From positions 7,903,261-7,967,260 of the forward strand of contig NC_019866.2 of the NCBI RefSeq assembly GCF_002234675.1: a stretch of DNA of 64,000 nucleotides, written 5' to 3'. Made by a program: the position numbers and the translations under genes. The stretch comes from Oryzias latipes (lineage: Eukaryota; Chordata; Actinopteri; Beloniformes; Adrianichthyidae). Shown here in pieces: positions 13,206 to 26,020 of this stretch; the first letter of the stretch is position 1, and each line of letters starts with the position of its first letter. The notes beneath the pieces are model-generated. The model had not been told where the DNA came from. It did not search any database and was given only the letters and a program-made list of their open reading frames with translations.

Positions 13206-13608
13206 TCATTTACTATTTATATTTCAATTATTGCATGCAAAAATTTGTGTACAACTCATTTTTGATTTTTTTAATTTGAAATGTTGTTTTCAACCAATCA
13301 ATGGATAATGCACAAAACAATACAATAAGCATTCATAAATTCATTCAATGACGTATCAAACTTAGGATAATTAGATATTAAATCAAAGATTACTTGAAAG
13401 GGAGTGGAGGAACTAAATTTACATAATCCCACCCCTGTTCTACCGTAACCATTTTTTTTACAGATTTACCATTATCCAGTTCTTAACTTTTCATCGGATA
13501 TCAAAGCCTTACCAACACAGTTTCAGGTCATTACGCATGCTTAAGTATCTATTTTGTGTAATAACATACCACATACAGATCAGTTATCTGAAATATTTTC
13601 AGATTATT

Positions 13609-13866
13609 GTCATTAGAAAAATCATTCTTCCACTTTCGGCTTCTCCCATCAGGGGTCGCCACAGCGAACTAGTCGCATGGTAAATTTGGCAATGTTTTAC
13701 GCCGGATGCCCTTCCTGACGCAACCTTCTCAAACCGGGCTTGGGACCGGCACAGAGGTAGAGAAGGGAACAGGGAACAGCCCGGAGTCGAACCCTGGTTT
13801 CACGGACGGAAGGTGCCGCAAACCAGCACGAGCTAAACCAGCTCCCATCGTCATTAGAAAAATCAT
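13609..13866 (-). mobile_element. tRNA-derived SINE with perfect 17-bp target-site duplication
   Basis: The body (13626-13849) reads on the minus strand: an A-box-like TTAGCTCGTGCTGG, then B box GGTTCGACTCC, then a body ending in GCTGTGGCGACCCCTGATGG and GAAGCCGAAAG, a 3' motif widespread in teleost SINEs. The flanks are identical 17-mers GTCATTAGAAAAATCAT at 13609-13625 and 13850-13866, a textbook target-primed insertion signature. The perfect duplication suggests relatively recent insertion. Confidence 0.92.
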
Positions 13867-14079
13867 GTTAATGATTAAAAATAACACTATCAGAAAATAA
13901 AAAAAACAAATCGTGACTTTTTGGAGCAAGAAATGCTCCAAAAAAAAGAGGTTATATCACAAGTGACTTAATTTAATGTAATATAATTTGTTTTAATCTG
14001 GAAAATAAAATAAAAATAAAAACCTTTTTTTTCCACTTTCAATGAAAAGTCTATTTGAACATGCATATATCCATGTTTT

Positions 14080-14480
14080 CAGGCTTCTGCAAAATTGCAT
14101 ATTCATGTGTCGCTATGCAAGTTTCTACAAGTGTCTTCAGGCTCTACGTACAAAATGCATTGTTTGTGTTTAGTTGAATTAGGCCGAACTTTGACCAATC
14201 AGACATAAGGATGACGTCCCTTTAATTTGCGGAAGTGCCAACTGTTTGATAATTGATCAGAAGAGAAATAATTATTGTTTCCAAGCAGAATTCTATGACA
14301 ATAAGTTCTTCGTATATTGGAATAGAGCTGTGAAAGATAATGCCTTGAGCAAGATTCACGAGAATGGAAATGCTTCAACATTTTACACCAAGCCTCTTCC
14401 AACTATAGTTGCGGACATCTGAAAGTAAGCAAAAGAAAAAGAAGTCCATCCCTGCTTGTCCAGTGTGAACATCAAACGCT
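14080..14480 (+). mobile_element. MITE family D, copy 1
   Basis: Aligns with 30440-30870 in the same orientation: shared CTATGCAAGTTTCTAC, GGCTCTACGTACAAAATGC, TGGCGTCCCTTT-like and TCCAGTGTGAACA blocks. Non-coding. The right end resembles GTGTTCACAC when inverted. Confidence 0.65.
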
Positions 14481-17400
14481 ATTGCTTTTACTGCTTGAGT
14501 ACAAAGAAGGAAAATGTGTCTCAGGCAAAGCTGCACATGACAGCAGTTGTGTTTTGTGTTGTGTTCATTGTTTCTTTGTAGTTCTTATTTAAACATGCAG
14601 TCTAACTTTATAATCCTGGATTTGCTTAAAAAAACGTTTAGATTTAAATCAGACCAAAACTGGACAAAACCAGAACATTGACAAAAACTGGGATAAGAAG
14701 GTGGAAGAAAAATTAAACTGGTTGAACGAGAGGGAACCTTGTTGTTACTTTTCAACCCTAAAACAAAAGCTATATGCAAAAATATGAACAACCCAAAAGA
14801 TGAATCCCAGTTTAGCTCATGGCAACTATCAAGCAGTGTCACCATCCACCACTGAAGGGTGCAAAATGACCCTTTTCTTGAATAGTCACCTTCAACGACA
14901 ACATAATTGCTTCATTTATTCAAGATCTATTGCAAAAAAGAAAGTCCAATCTATCTGTGAAATCTGGCTGAATCTGACAAACAGTCACCTTATTCTGGTC
15001 TTCTTGCCTGACTAAAAGCAAAAGTCAAAAGGTGAAAATCCCATCTGGGATGTGCCAAATTGTGGGACTTTCTGACTTTCAAATGTTATGCAAAAAAAAA
15101 AAGAAAAAAGGATGCCTGGGCCCTTTCTCTATGTTCAGCAATTGAAGACTTTGATTTCAGTTCTTGTTCTTCTTGTTCTTGGGATGTTTCAAGGCTGAAA
15201 TCTTGCTTGGGTCAATTTTCAGAGCATCTCATGTCTTTAACACCAACTAAAATGAAACAATCGTGCAGTGTCAAGCAATTGTTCAATGAAAAAAAGGTAG
15301 AGAGCGTGGGATGTTGGTATGAGTAATCCTCAATGACCGAACCCCCCCCCCCGGCTATATTATTAAGCCATGAAGAGCTTTTGAGTCAAGACAACTCTCA
15401 TTGAGAGTTCTTAAATATGTTATTTTCAGCTCGTGAAAAGGACAAATAAATCAGTTTGAAAGATTTGGGGTTTTGAAATTGCATGCAACTCTAGTAAAAC
15501 CTTACCAGCTCCTTAAAACTAATTGGGCTCAACAGAATTTCCATCTATCTGATCTACATCTTTAGCCATTCAACTAAAGCTATCAAAAGCTCTCAAAGAG
15601 ACAACGCAGAAAATTTGAAAGTCCGTACCTACTTTTTCCTGTATATAAATAGAGCACCAATCATCCAAACTAAATTTACTTTAATATCAACCAAACAGAA
15701 CTTTAAGCGATCATTTCAGAAAAACAAGACAACAACAAAAATCAATTGGAACCAAGAGCAGACGACTCTATTATCGTCAAGACAACTTTAAGGTTTCTCT
15801 CTTCCCCTCCAGCCAAAAACACATTAGAGAAAACAAATGGGTATGATGTGGGTGAGCACATATGATTCATGGGGCCAAGAAGACACTGTGTCCTATACTT
15901 GCTTGTTAAATGTTCTGAAAATGGATAGTGGCCTTTCAGAAAACTCAGAGTTCTGCTGGCATTCTTGCACCGCAAAGAGTTTGGCCCCTTCGCCAAAGAC
16001 TCCCAAGACAAAACGATATGTCAGAACTGCCGCCCCACATGGTTCATCACGTAAAGGTCACTGATAATGCTGCACAGAGGGGCTGATGAGCACCCCGAGA
16101 GAGAGACCGTGTTAAGTCGACAGGAGCTGCCTTTTAACGCTGCAGTTTGGTACAGATTATTAGAAAAACACAGCTCAGCTGCCCGTTTTTTAGCCACTCA
16201 TTTCACACTGCATAATCGTTCTGTTTGGAAAATGATTGCCAGCCTAAATTCTCTCTTTGGTGACCTTTAGCTGGCCCACCAACACAACCCCAGATAAAAC
16301 AGATTTAAGCTGGGCGTAATAAGGTTTACACACTGAAATGCTGATGCTGTTGTTTTGAAGCAACAAAGCGAATCCAAGATGCTTTTTTTCTTAAAAAAAA
16401 AAAAAAAGAGGTTATATCACAAAACCACTAAAAAAACTTGCAATAACAAATAACACAAATCGTTTTTGAGATCTTGATGAATTTTAATATGTATACGCCC
16501 CAGCATCTCTGAAAGTGAGTCACATCCTGTTTTTAGAAAAGCAGCTAAACTGTCTTTATGATAGATGATTTCTTTTTTTCTTTTTTTTGCTGCAGTTCCA
16601 TAAATTGTGGTTGAAGTTGATCAAAGTGGTTCTTTCAAGAATATTTTTCTTTGTGTGCCATTTTTTTAAAACTACTTCAAACATACAGACATAACTGTTC
16701 AGTCTTGAGATGATCTATTTTCCTTGGAGAGGATAGTTTTACCAGCCAGCACTTAACAATCAAAGGCATTTTTTTCTTGCTATACAAGTTTTATAATCTC
16801 ACTGTTTTCAAGACAGTTGGGTATTGAACAAAAGCTTTTTATCAAATCCATGAAAGCTGTCGAATTATTTGGTTGCCTTTGCGCATCGTTATAATGTTAT
16901 TTTATGCTCTGTTTTAAACACAACTACTTAAAAAAATGAAACAACCACGAGATACATTAAGTAGGACCAATATGATTCATTTTTGTTCAAGTAACGCTAT
17001 ATAATCAGGTGGAAATCCTTTCCGTAATTTTTTTTAATGTTCATTCAATGTGAAGGGTTTTTGAGTGCAGGAAAAACAGAAAAATAAGTGTAAATAAGCA
17101 GACTATGACAATCAAACATTTGACCACAAACCACAGGCTTAAATAAACTGAATGACTGATTTACTGACAGTTAACCTGCGGTGACTTGAGTCTGGTGTGA
17201 TCATGAAGCAAACAGAACATCAATTATTTAGCAAAGCACAAAAGGTAAACCCTTATCTTTATCAGTATATCACACTTTATTAGTTTTGTCCTCACAATTT
17301 TTTTCTGCATTGTCACAATCAAGGCTGTCTTTGGGCTGTTAAAAATGGATTACAGGTGATGATCCTCTGCAGGGATTTTTGAAATGGAACTGATTCAGCA

Positions 17401-20400
17401 AAGCTAGAAATCAGAAGCCGTCGGGCGGACTGCCTTAAACTTCAAAGGAAATCACTGCAGCACTGGAGGTTTTGATCATTAAAGACAATTGATCTCATGT
17501 GTTCAAAGATTATTCATGCTTCAGGCTTTTCAAGCAACTTCTCAAGCAACCCGCCACAGATTGTGTGATCGTAATATCAATACGAAGAAAAGTTCTGATT
17601 GACCCAATACCAGGTGCTTTAATACGACAGAGTTTTAGGGCCAGTGTACAAACTTTTTTTTCTTTTACTTACGACTTTTAAGTCGTAAAGTTACGAGAAA
17701 AAAAATCATAATAGATAAATTACGAGAATAAAGTGGTGAATTTACGACTTAAAATCTCATAAGTTTAGTAAATTAACAAGGAATAAACACCGAAGTTCTC
17801 TGTTTATCGGAGCCTTGCCTGAAGATTAAAGATGTGGAGCATTTTGTGAAGCTTTAACTCCAAATAAATATTTAAAAATGAAGAAATTCAAAACATATGG
17901 CGACTGAAAATCAGATTATCATTAGCACAGCCGGCTTTCCGGGGTCCAGTTTTGGTAAAGCGGAGTTTCAAATGTAAAATAAGAAGCTCAGAGACACGTT
18001 TGGGTGAAACCACTTTAACCCAAAAAAACTAGTATTGCTTCAAAAAGTATCCCAAAAATATATCCCAAGATGAAAAATTGGGCTGAAGAAACAACCTAAG
18101 TGTTTTAAGAGTTGTCACATAATAATTCATCACTGAACTGTCAATGTAAACACGTTGTGTTCAGTAAAAACGTGAAAACAATGGTTGTATTTTCCAGTTT
18201 AAACAGACTTTGTTTTTCTATTGTAGAGACTGAGAGGAAGATTACAACTTTTCCTTGCATCTGTATTCAGATTATATCATCCCTTTTGCTGTTATTTTTT
18301 TGGTAATTTTGGTAATGTCCGATAAGTGCATGCAATAAATCTCAACTTTTTCATCTTTTACTATTCCTCATTGTCTCATTTCATTCCATCATGGTGTCGT
18401 TTCATCTCCCATTGTTCTGTATTATCCCTTCCTGACACAGAGACAGTTCAGTCTTGCTGTGTTTGAAAGAAAACTTTTTGACATTTTTTTCAGCTCATCT
18501 CATCCCTCTGTGAGAAGATAAACTCATGATAAAAAAAACAGAGCCAGTCATCTTAATTTCTCTAAATTCCATGGCACTGTGTGTGTGTGTGACTTGGATT
18601 TCTTCTGGCAGCTCAGAGAAATAAACATCAAGCAGTAAAGAACCTCTGTCAAACTCTCTGTTGTATCATCACTGATCATAATGATCGAAAAAAGGGACGG
18701 TATGGAAAACTTGACTCCACTAAACCCAAACTGTGATGGTTAAGGGATCAAAATGTCTCCAGTTAGTTAGTTTGGGTCAAGAAAGGACTAAAGACACTCA
18801 GTTATACATATGTTCAAACAAACATGTAAACAAAGCCAAACATCACTTAATAGAAATTTGAAAATCCAAAGTTGCTCAGCTTGTGAATACCTGATCCGAA
18901 CAAGCTGATCTGAAAGAACAAACCTTTGGCTGAATAGGAACAAGATAGTGGTTCTTAAACCGTCCACCCGTCAGATAGAAGCTGCTCATTTTTCCTGCTG
19001 ATGAAATAAAGGCGTGAGAATTTGACCCCCTTCTTTAACTGCTCGTGTATCATCGGCCATCCTTAAAACTGAGCGGCACACAGGGAAGAGGCTGAGGATA
19101 AACCAGAGAGAGGAAGAAGAAGGAGAACAGACCACAACGCAAATTCTAATGAAATATTAAAAATATATCCGAGAAAGTGGTCAAAGATCTGGGATTTTCG
19201 AAGAGGAGCAACATATTTGACAAACATTTTTGGAGAGAAAAGGTCAACTATCCAGTGTTCTATGTATTTCTCAATAATACAATACAGTGATTGGCTAATA
19301 CCTTACATTAAAACGTGCTTACAGTTTTTCTTAGGATAAATACCTATGCCAACACATTTTTTACAACAGCTTTATTACAACAAAATTTTAAAATTCTGTA
19401 AGCCGAAAATGAAGCTGCTGTTTGTGAAGGGGTAAAAAATCTTTAGCAACTCAAAGATAGGAGAGACTTGATAACTGATGTTTAAAGCAAAGTTTTAATT
19501 TGGATTCAAATTGAATCTTGAACATTATTTATAAAGCACTTTTTAAACAGCAACAGATAAAGTGACCAATAACGCATGGCTAAAAATGTATTTTCATTTC
19601 TGATCAAAGGAGTAAAAAATGTATGTTAGTATTAAGCTTTTTTAGTTTTTTCTGCATAAAGGCTCTACAGTTGAAACCACTAGGCCTTTCTGTTTTCCAA
19701 AAAACACAAACATTGCCTTTTAGTCTGTGCTTCTCAGAGAAAAAAATGAATGCTGCACACGCTGAAGTTAGTCTGCCATGTTTGAAATCCTTGATTGGCA
19801 TCCCTTCATCATTTTTCCCCATTCTCTTTTTGTTGTTCTGATGTGTCGGATTAAAGAACATTTTAAATAACGTGTCAAAGTGAGAAGTTTGGAGCAGATG
19901 TGCACGAGCGAGCTGCAAGTGTGCACAAAACTTGAGCAAACAAGAAGTTTTCTTTGAGATGTGCTGAATAGACTTTGACTGTGTCCTCCTTGATGTTTCA
20001 GCAAGACTCTGGGCTTTTATTCTGAAAGGCGAATGGCATTGTGCAGAAGATGCTTTTGAACTAACGTGTCCAAGAGATGTCTTATATAATTTATCTGATG
20101 TATATAAAGCAACGTTTTAGATGTTCATGGCAGCCTTCTAAGGCCCGATTCGTTTCCCTCAACATCACTGCAGGGCTCACTAATTGCTGGGTGTTTTCAG
20201 GATATGTGCAGTCTGCTAATTACCCTTGACTGTAAGTGACAGAATAATGATCATTACCTTTAATGATTGTCATTTTTACAAAGCAGAAGACTGGGGGGTT
20301 AAGATGGCCCTTCAGAGGCTGCACTGTGAAACATGAAAGATTTTTATTCAAGGCACAAAGGCGCGTCCAGCTCCACTGCTGTGTATTACAAGACGGAAGC

Positions 20401-21206
20401 CCGCATCTAAATATAAAAAATACATCAATGGGCTGAATTTTATACCTTGAAGCCAGAGGAAGTTTTTTTTCTTTTTTCTTTTTTTTTCTAAAATTTGCAA
20501 GGAAAACGTGGTTTATGTGTTTCAAAAATGTCCTTAACTGTGACAAAAATAAATAAATATTTAATTGTAAGATCAGATTGTTCAATAATTTGAATGAATA
20601 TGTGCAAAGCAAAGAATTAAAGCTGCATAGCTGCTAGTAAGGCTGATCCGATTGAACTGAACATCTCAGCTGATCAGAATGGTGTCACACACCTTACAGA
20701 TGCGTTGTTTGCACAACATAGAATTCTGTATATGTGGCCTTTTATTACTTATAAATACAAAACAATTTAGTCTCCGTTTAACTGATTCTTCGTTGTCTAA
20801 TGTTGCATTTTTAATGAGTGTTTAACATTTGTAAGATAATCTGTATTGGTGACCTATATTTGTTGACCAAAATGACACGCATGCACAGAAAAAAGTTCCA
20901 AAAATTACAAACATGTTCCAGTTCTCCTACTTTTTCACAGACTTTAATAATCGGAAGCATAAAGACATACCAAATTTAGGTCTTTCTCTGCAATTTACCG
21001 TTTAAGATGTGCACTTAAACAAAAACTAAACTTATTTGATCTAATCTTTCTGGTATGGCATTTCAATTCCGTTGTATTTTTGTCATTTTCCGTCCATCCT
21101 ATCTTACCGTCATTTCAGTTTAGGCCTTTTGTGATCACACCAGGTTATAGTTGCTAATGACCAAAGCTGTCTGTGCGTCTTCTCCTAAGAATCCCTGTCA
21201 ACAAAA
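14481..21206. other. Non-coding DNA, no supported gene
   Basis: Short frames only; a C10 run at 15342-15353; a few A/T runs; TAAGTCGTAAA-type blocks near 17670-17760 that repeat as ACGA/TTAAG motifs. No exon-like stretch recognised. Parts may be regulatory, but I cannot show it. Confidence 0.45.
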
Positions 21207-21300
21207 AAGTATGGCCGAATCTTCCACTACCCCTCCGGCTTCTCCCTAACCCTACAATTGTAGGGGCATTTGGAGGGATAGGGGTATCCGATATAGCTTT
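21207..21300. mobile_element. Short palindromic MITE-like element, copy 1
   Basis: About 95 bp: it begins GGCCGAATCTTCCACTACCC and ends GGATAGGGGTATCCGATA, with CCCTACAATTGTAGGGGC in the middle, so the halves fold on each other. A related unit lies at 22776-22873. Confidence 0.4.
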
Positions 21301-21663
21301 TTTAATGGGAGATTGAGGAGATGTATAATTTCTTCACGTGGGTGAGCTTTAAAGCATAGACAACCACATGTAAATGTATTTAATGACTTTTTGTTTTAGC
21401 ATGACTTTATTTTAATTTAATGTAATTTTTTTAACTTGTCCTGTCCAACAGCTGGGCAAACAGATGAGAGCTGAGGGCCTCTTGTGTTGGACATATTTTA
21501 CTTTAACAACAGGGATTATGAATCCTCAGACAAACCAGAGGTATGTCTGAATAAACCCCCTTTTGTAATTGAGGCCAAACTTTATTAATTTTAATCATGT
21601 ATGAAAATCTTTTGTGTTGGACCGGACGGAAAAGGAAATGAGGGAGGAAGAAAGACGGATGTT

Positions 21664-21717
21664 AGGGGGGGGTGATTATGGAAAGGGGGGGGGGGTGATT
21701 ATGGAAAGGGGGAGGGT
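21664..21717 (+). repeat. G-rich tandem repeat with GTGATTATGGAAA spacer
   Basis: G8, then TGATTATGGAAA, then G11, then TGATTATGGAAA, then G5 and AGGG. The repeated spacer shows tandem duplication; four or more G-tracts on one strand could form a quadruplex. Confidence 0.7.
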
Positions 21718-21738
21718 GTAAAATCATGAAGCAGCATG

Positions 21739-22425
21739 AAGGCCCGTACACACCGGGACGAATATTCGCCAGGCGTTATTCGCCAGCGTTTTTCGTCACG
21801 TTTTTTGTGTTCACACCCAGGCGATTTTCGCTGACGATGAGTGGAGTGAACATGCAATTTCATTCCCTGACATTAGATGGCGCTTAATGTAAAACAGAAA
21901 TACTCCTGTACACAAGGTGGCGCTGCGCAACTTTACGCTTCTTAAAGTCGCTTTTCACTCAGAAGAAGAGAGCAAGTATTTACGCGCTTGTCAGAATCAA
22001 ACAAAGAAAACATGAATATTTCAAGCACCAGTTGCTCCAACTGGTGCTTGGTTCGGGGATATTTTAGAATGTCCGTCATTATTGCTTCGCGGCAGTGTAG
22101 ACGCTACTTGGCGTCTATCTTCTTCGCTGGTATGTGTGCTCAGCAAGGCAGTTTTGTGTTTGAGCGCCCCCAAGTTGTGTTTTACTGTAACTTCAGAAGC
22201 TCCAGACACGTGAGCAAAAGCGCCGTTCTCATTGGTCGAGTAGATTTCGACGCGACGCGTCGAAAAAAAAAAACGAACCCGAGGCGTTTTTTTTTTCGAC
22301 GCTTTAACGCCTGGCGTTTTTTCGCGTCGGTGTGCACACTCTCATTGGTGCCCTTTGTTTAGTCACGAGGCGTTAAACGTCGGCGAAAATCGCCGGCGAA
22401 ATTCGTCCCGGTGTGAACAGGCCTT
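21739..22425. mobile_element. 687-bp MITE with long terminal inverted repeats
   Basis: The left end AAGGCCCGTACACACCGGGA and the inverted right end AAGGCCTGTTCACACCGGGA match over about 35 bp, followed by GACGAAT and CGCC blocks on both sides. The interior repeats GGCGTTTT and GACGC motifs and contains two strong hairpins. A possible imperfect 8-bp duplication (AAGCAGCA and AAGCAACA) flanks it, suggesting hAT, but the exact ends are uncertain. Open frames inside lack known domains. Confidence 0.75.
22022..22050. repeat. Perfect 13-bp hairpin, 3-nt loop
   Basis: CAAGCACCAGTTG, loop CTC, CAACTGGTGCTTG. Lies inside the 687-bp MITE. A second near-palindrome (10-bp arms around a single A, centred on 22255) lies in the same element. 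Confidence 0.9.
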
Positions 22426-22552
22426 AAAGCAACAAGTTTCTGGATGGTTATACTCATTACAGTCAGGTTCAGATGTAATACAAGTCTATAAGGGTAGAAT
22501 ATGTCCACACACACACTCAAATGTTATTAACATACCTGTAATTGGCTCCAAA

Positions 22553-22665
22553 AATGTTCACATGTCAACATGTACACAATACAAATAATGTTCACACATG
22601 CATACCTATGCCTTCAAACACACTAGTGTGAAATATTTCATTCGATCACGCAAACAATTTGTGCA
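22553..22665 (+). repeat. Dispersed repeat family R1, copy 2
   Basis: Matches the first 112 bases of the window; similarity ends near the GTGCA where copy 1 continues into GC-rich sequence. Upstream sequence (22440-22552) may belong to the same family. Confidence 0.6.
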
Positions 22666-22775
22666 CTACTTGACTTTTTAAAGTTTTAAAACTGATGTTG
22701 TGCATTTTCCGAGCGCTGCCAACTATGCTAGCGTGGATGACCAGCAACTATGGAGGACATCATCATCAAGTGGGA

Positions 22776-22873
22776 ATGATGTCCGAATCAGAAGACTTTT
22801 TTACTTCCATGATGCTCCATTTGGAGGGCTAAATGTCGGGGTAGGAAGAACTATTCGGATTCTGCCAATATGT
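22776..22873. mobile_element. Short palindromic MITE-like element, copy 2
   Basis: Shares CATTTGGAGGG and the GGGGTA and ATTCGGAT terminal motifs with 21207-21300. Its ends (ATGTCCGAATCAGAAGA and, inverted, GGCAGAATCCGAATAG) are roughly inverted. About 98 bp. Confidence 0.35.
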
Positions 22874-23122
22874 CATATTTTCTGTACGTCACCAACTGAA
22901 TCATTTGTCTTATTTTGTTTAATTATTAATTTTTTATTTTTGTTCCAGTTATGCATACATTTAAAATCTGATCTCTGAGATCTGATCTGATCTCTGAGAA
23001 AAAAATTCAAGTTTTACTTTTTCCATTATTTATTAATTAGTTTTTTGTAGACCTACTCTGGTCTCCTACCCTTAAGTACTTCGATTGACCATATAATCAT
23101 AAAAGGTTTCATGTTCTTAAGA

Positions 23123-23279
<157 letters not shown>

Positions 23280-23321
23280 GCCGCTCCCCCTCTGCTCAGG
23301 TGAGGGTGAAATAACGTCTGC

Positions 23322-23325
<4 letters not shown>

Positions 23326-23390
<65 letters not shown>

Positions 23391-23407
23391 TTTTTTTTTT
23401 TTTTTTT
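23326..23407. repeat. (TA)n followed by T19
   Basis: About 30 TA units and a T-run. Separated from the previous (TA)n by a unique 46-bp CG-rich spacer (CCGCTCCCCCTCTGCTCAGG...). Confidence 0.95.
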
Positions 23408-25214
23408 AGAAAAACAAATGTAAAATAAAAACAAATGTTTAAATAAAATTATAAGTGTGCAAAATAGTTGTCAAATAATGTTTCTATGTTTAATTCTTTT
23501 GGCCAAAAATAAAGGAAAAATCAATATTTCATCAATATTTCAGGGAGAGCATTAGCTAATTCCTCAAAGTTTTGTTTTGAGTTTACATTGAAATGCTAAC
23601 AGGAAACAATATTTAAAGTGCAGCATGTGGGATGATGTGGTTAAACTGTACAAGGGAAGAAAGACTGGCAAGAAAAGAGAACACTTCAAATAAAATCAAA
23701 CCTACAGCTTTTGTATTCATCTTATTTATTGAAGGCTTTTACATGTGTTTGTGTTTACATATCTGTGTGTTCAACAGTGAATCTTACAAGATCAGCATCA
23801 TAAGCCTCCAAGCAAGACATAGTCTCAGTTGTTCAGAGACTTTGAAGATGGTTGCAGAAAGCTGCAAATGAGTCACAAAGACAAGCAGTATCAAGTGAAA
23901 AGTTTGCATTTTGCATTGTTTTGATTTTAAAATAATTTTGCCATCAAATGTAGATGATCGACATCAGCATTTTTTTAAAATATAGAAATTAAAAATCTTA
24001 AGCTCTTTCTTGGAGACTTCTCAACATCTACAAACAGCCAGTTTTTGAAATGATGACCCCAATAGCGTCTAGTATTATTGTTCTGTAAAATGAAGCTGGA
24101 TCAGCTCCACATTCGAATGGAAAAACCTGATGTCCTCCCACTTCAAGCCCTCATCCATTCATGCATGTGGTCTCTTCCTCTGTGTCCCCAAAGTTCCCAT
24201 GCCGGGTCCAACTCTGCTTTGTATCATTTAATAGATTTCAATAATAGATTGCCGCAATTAAACGTAAACACGTTAGGCTTCACTTCCCAAGCGCTGAGTC
24301 ATCATTCATTCTGCTTTCATCTGTTTTGCTTAACATGAACGGCCATATTTTATTCAGCAGCACGCTCTAAATGTGCTGTGTCTGATGTTAATGACAGGCC
24401 AGCACATATTCAGGGGATCAATTTCCATAATGAGGAGACAAAATCAAATTAATTAAAAATTACACAAGCATCTGCTTTTGCTATAGAGAATTTTCTGAAT
24501 AGAAACCTGGTTATGGGAGCAAACAGGACAGGAGCAGCTTGGGCTTCTGAGCATGAGAGCACAGTTGTGAGTATGATGCCATTGTTTTGTTATACTGATA
24601 TTTTGGGGGTTTTATTTGGAAACAAACAAAGTTGTGATGGTATTTTTTTTTAAACTGAATATCCTGCTATGAAAAAGATCCTGAATCTTCACAATCCCAA
24701 CTTTTGGACCCAGGCATCCACTGAAAAGTCTGAAATCAACCTGTTGTGACTTTTAAGTTTTTCCGTTTTTGTGTTGTGTTTGTCGTCTATTCCGTCAACC
24801 TCAAAGGAGAGAACCTCTAAAGCTTGTGTCACCTCCTTCCCTGCCACTCCCTGTTCCTAAATTAAGATGAATTACACAAGAGGCCAATATGCTGAAACGG
24901 GAAATTATATGCCCCTGGAAACACGCTCTCTTTCAGTTAGCAGAGCAGCGTTTTTAGATTGCCCTCACATTTCTTCATGCTGAGCAAAGCAAGTAGAGGA
25001 TTAGCTGTCTTTCTGTGCGGCGGGAGCTTGACAGTACCCGGCACGGTGGACTCAAGACATGATGACACTGATTACAGCCTCTTTTCTTGCGTGTTGGTGA
25101 CTCTTGGTGTGATTGGGTCCATCACAGCCCTGTGAGAACAATAATTCACAGCTGGTGTTCATTTAATGGTGGGGGTGTGGCTTGTTCAGCACCCAAATCA
25201 AGATTTTGAACACC
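23408..25214. other. Non-coding DNA
   Basis: No gene supported. Sections around 24150-24460 and 24830-25140 have balanced composition and many TAAT cores, as seen in vertebrate regulatory DNA, but conservation cannot be judged here. Confidence 0.4.
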
Positions 25215-25490
25215 TTACATCCATCCATTCAGTCTCCAAATTCCCTTTAAACCTTTTGGGGTCATCGGGTTGCCAGAGCCCAGCTACTGTTGGGCAAAGG
25301 TGGGGTACACCCTGAACAGGCTGCTAGTTTGTGGCAGGGCGCAAAATCACATGCATGCATTTGGATGCACACCTAACGACAAGAGTATCAAATATCATGC
25401 ATGTTTATGGACTGGGGAGGAAAACACAGTGCCCCAGGAGAACTTGCAAACTCCACACCGAAAAGTCCCAGCCGGGACTTTGTTTAAAAA
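25215..25490 (+). repeat. Degenerate fish interspersed repeat (CATCCATCC...CAAACTCCACAC type)
   Basis: Contains, in order, CATCCATCCATT, GGGGTCATCGGGTTGCCAGA, GGGGTACACCCTGAACAGG, GTGGCAGGGCGCA, ATGCATGTTTATGGACTGGG, AACTTGCAAACTCCACAC. This order of blocks is a very common teleost repeat. Copies are usually non-coding; its class is not certain to me. Confidence 0.6.
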
Positions 25491-25539
25491 AAAGACATTG
25501 TTCAACTAACTTTCTATCAACATGTTCATTTTATTCCAA

Positions 25540-26020
25540 AAATGAACATGTTGGGGCATTTTTCTCATGATGGAGGACACATGTAAAGACAATTAAGATT
25601 AAAATTACATTTCTGCATATTTCCTTATTCAAATTGCTGTGAACCAGGAGCAAACAGAAAAATGGTGTTGAAAAAATCTCGTTGGTGTGACTAGAAGGTA
25701 CTACGGCAAGCCTCAAGCTCCCTGCTCCGCTCCATTCGGTTGTATCTTTGGAAACGACTAGATCCACTAGACTGTACGGCTGGATAGCTCCACTATTGTT
25801 TGCCATTTTTGATGTACTGGTAATGTTGGGAGTATGAGAGGCTGTAAGCTAGTGGGAGGGAGTGTAAAATGGATTCCAGGAAGTAGGGGCGGGATTGCTT
25901 CGCACCAACAGTCCCGCTCACAAGTCAGAGATGAATATTTAATTAACTGTTGCTGCTCTGCATAATCATTATCACAAGACCACTTGGGACGCTTTTACAA
26001 CAGATCAAAAGATGATCGAA
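25540..26020 (+). repeat. Repeat family E, copy A (uninterrupted)
   Basis: Aligns to 51899-51974 plus 53569-54030. It therefore shows the state of the family without the 1.6-kb element. Immediately left is a 15-bp-arm hairpin (25518-25553). Confidence 0.7.

Noticed and set aside
13640..13849. Functional tRNA gene
   Set aside because: A- and B-box-like motifs are present, but the downstream body, the fish SINE 3' motif and the target duplication show a SINE, and the cloverleaf is not maintained.
21988..22362. 124-codon frame in the 687-bp MITE as a transposase
   Set aside because: No transposase motif; the frame runs through hairpins and GGCG repeats and is likely chance.
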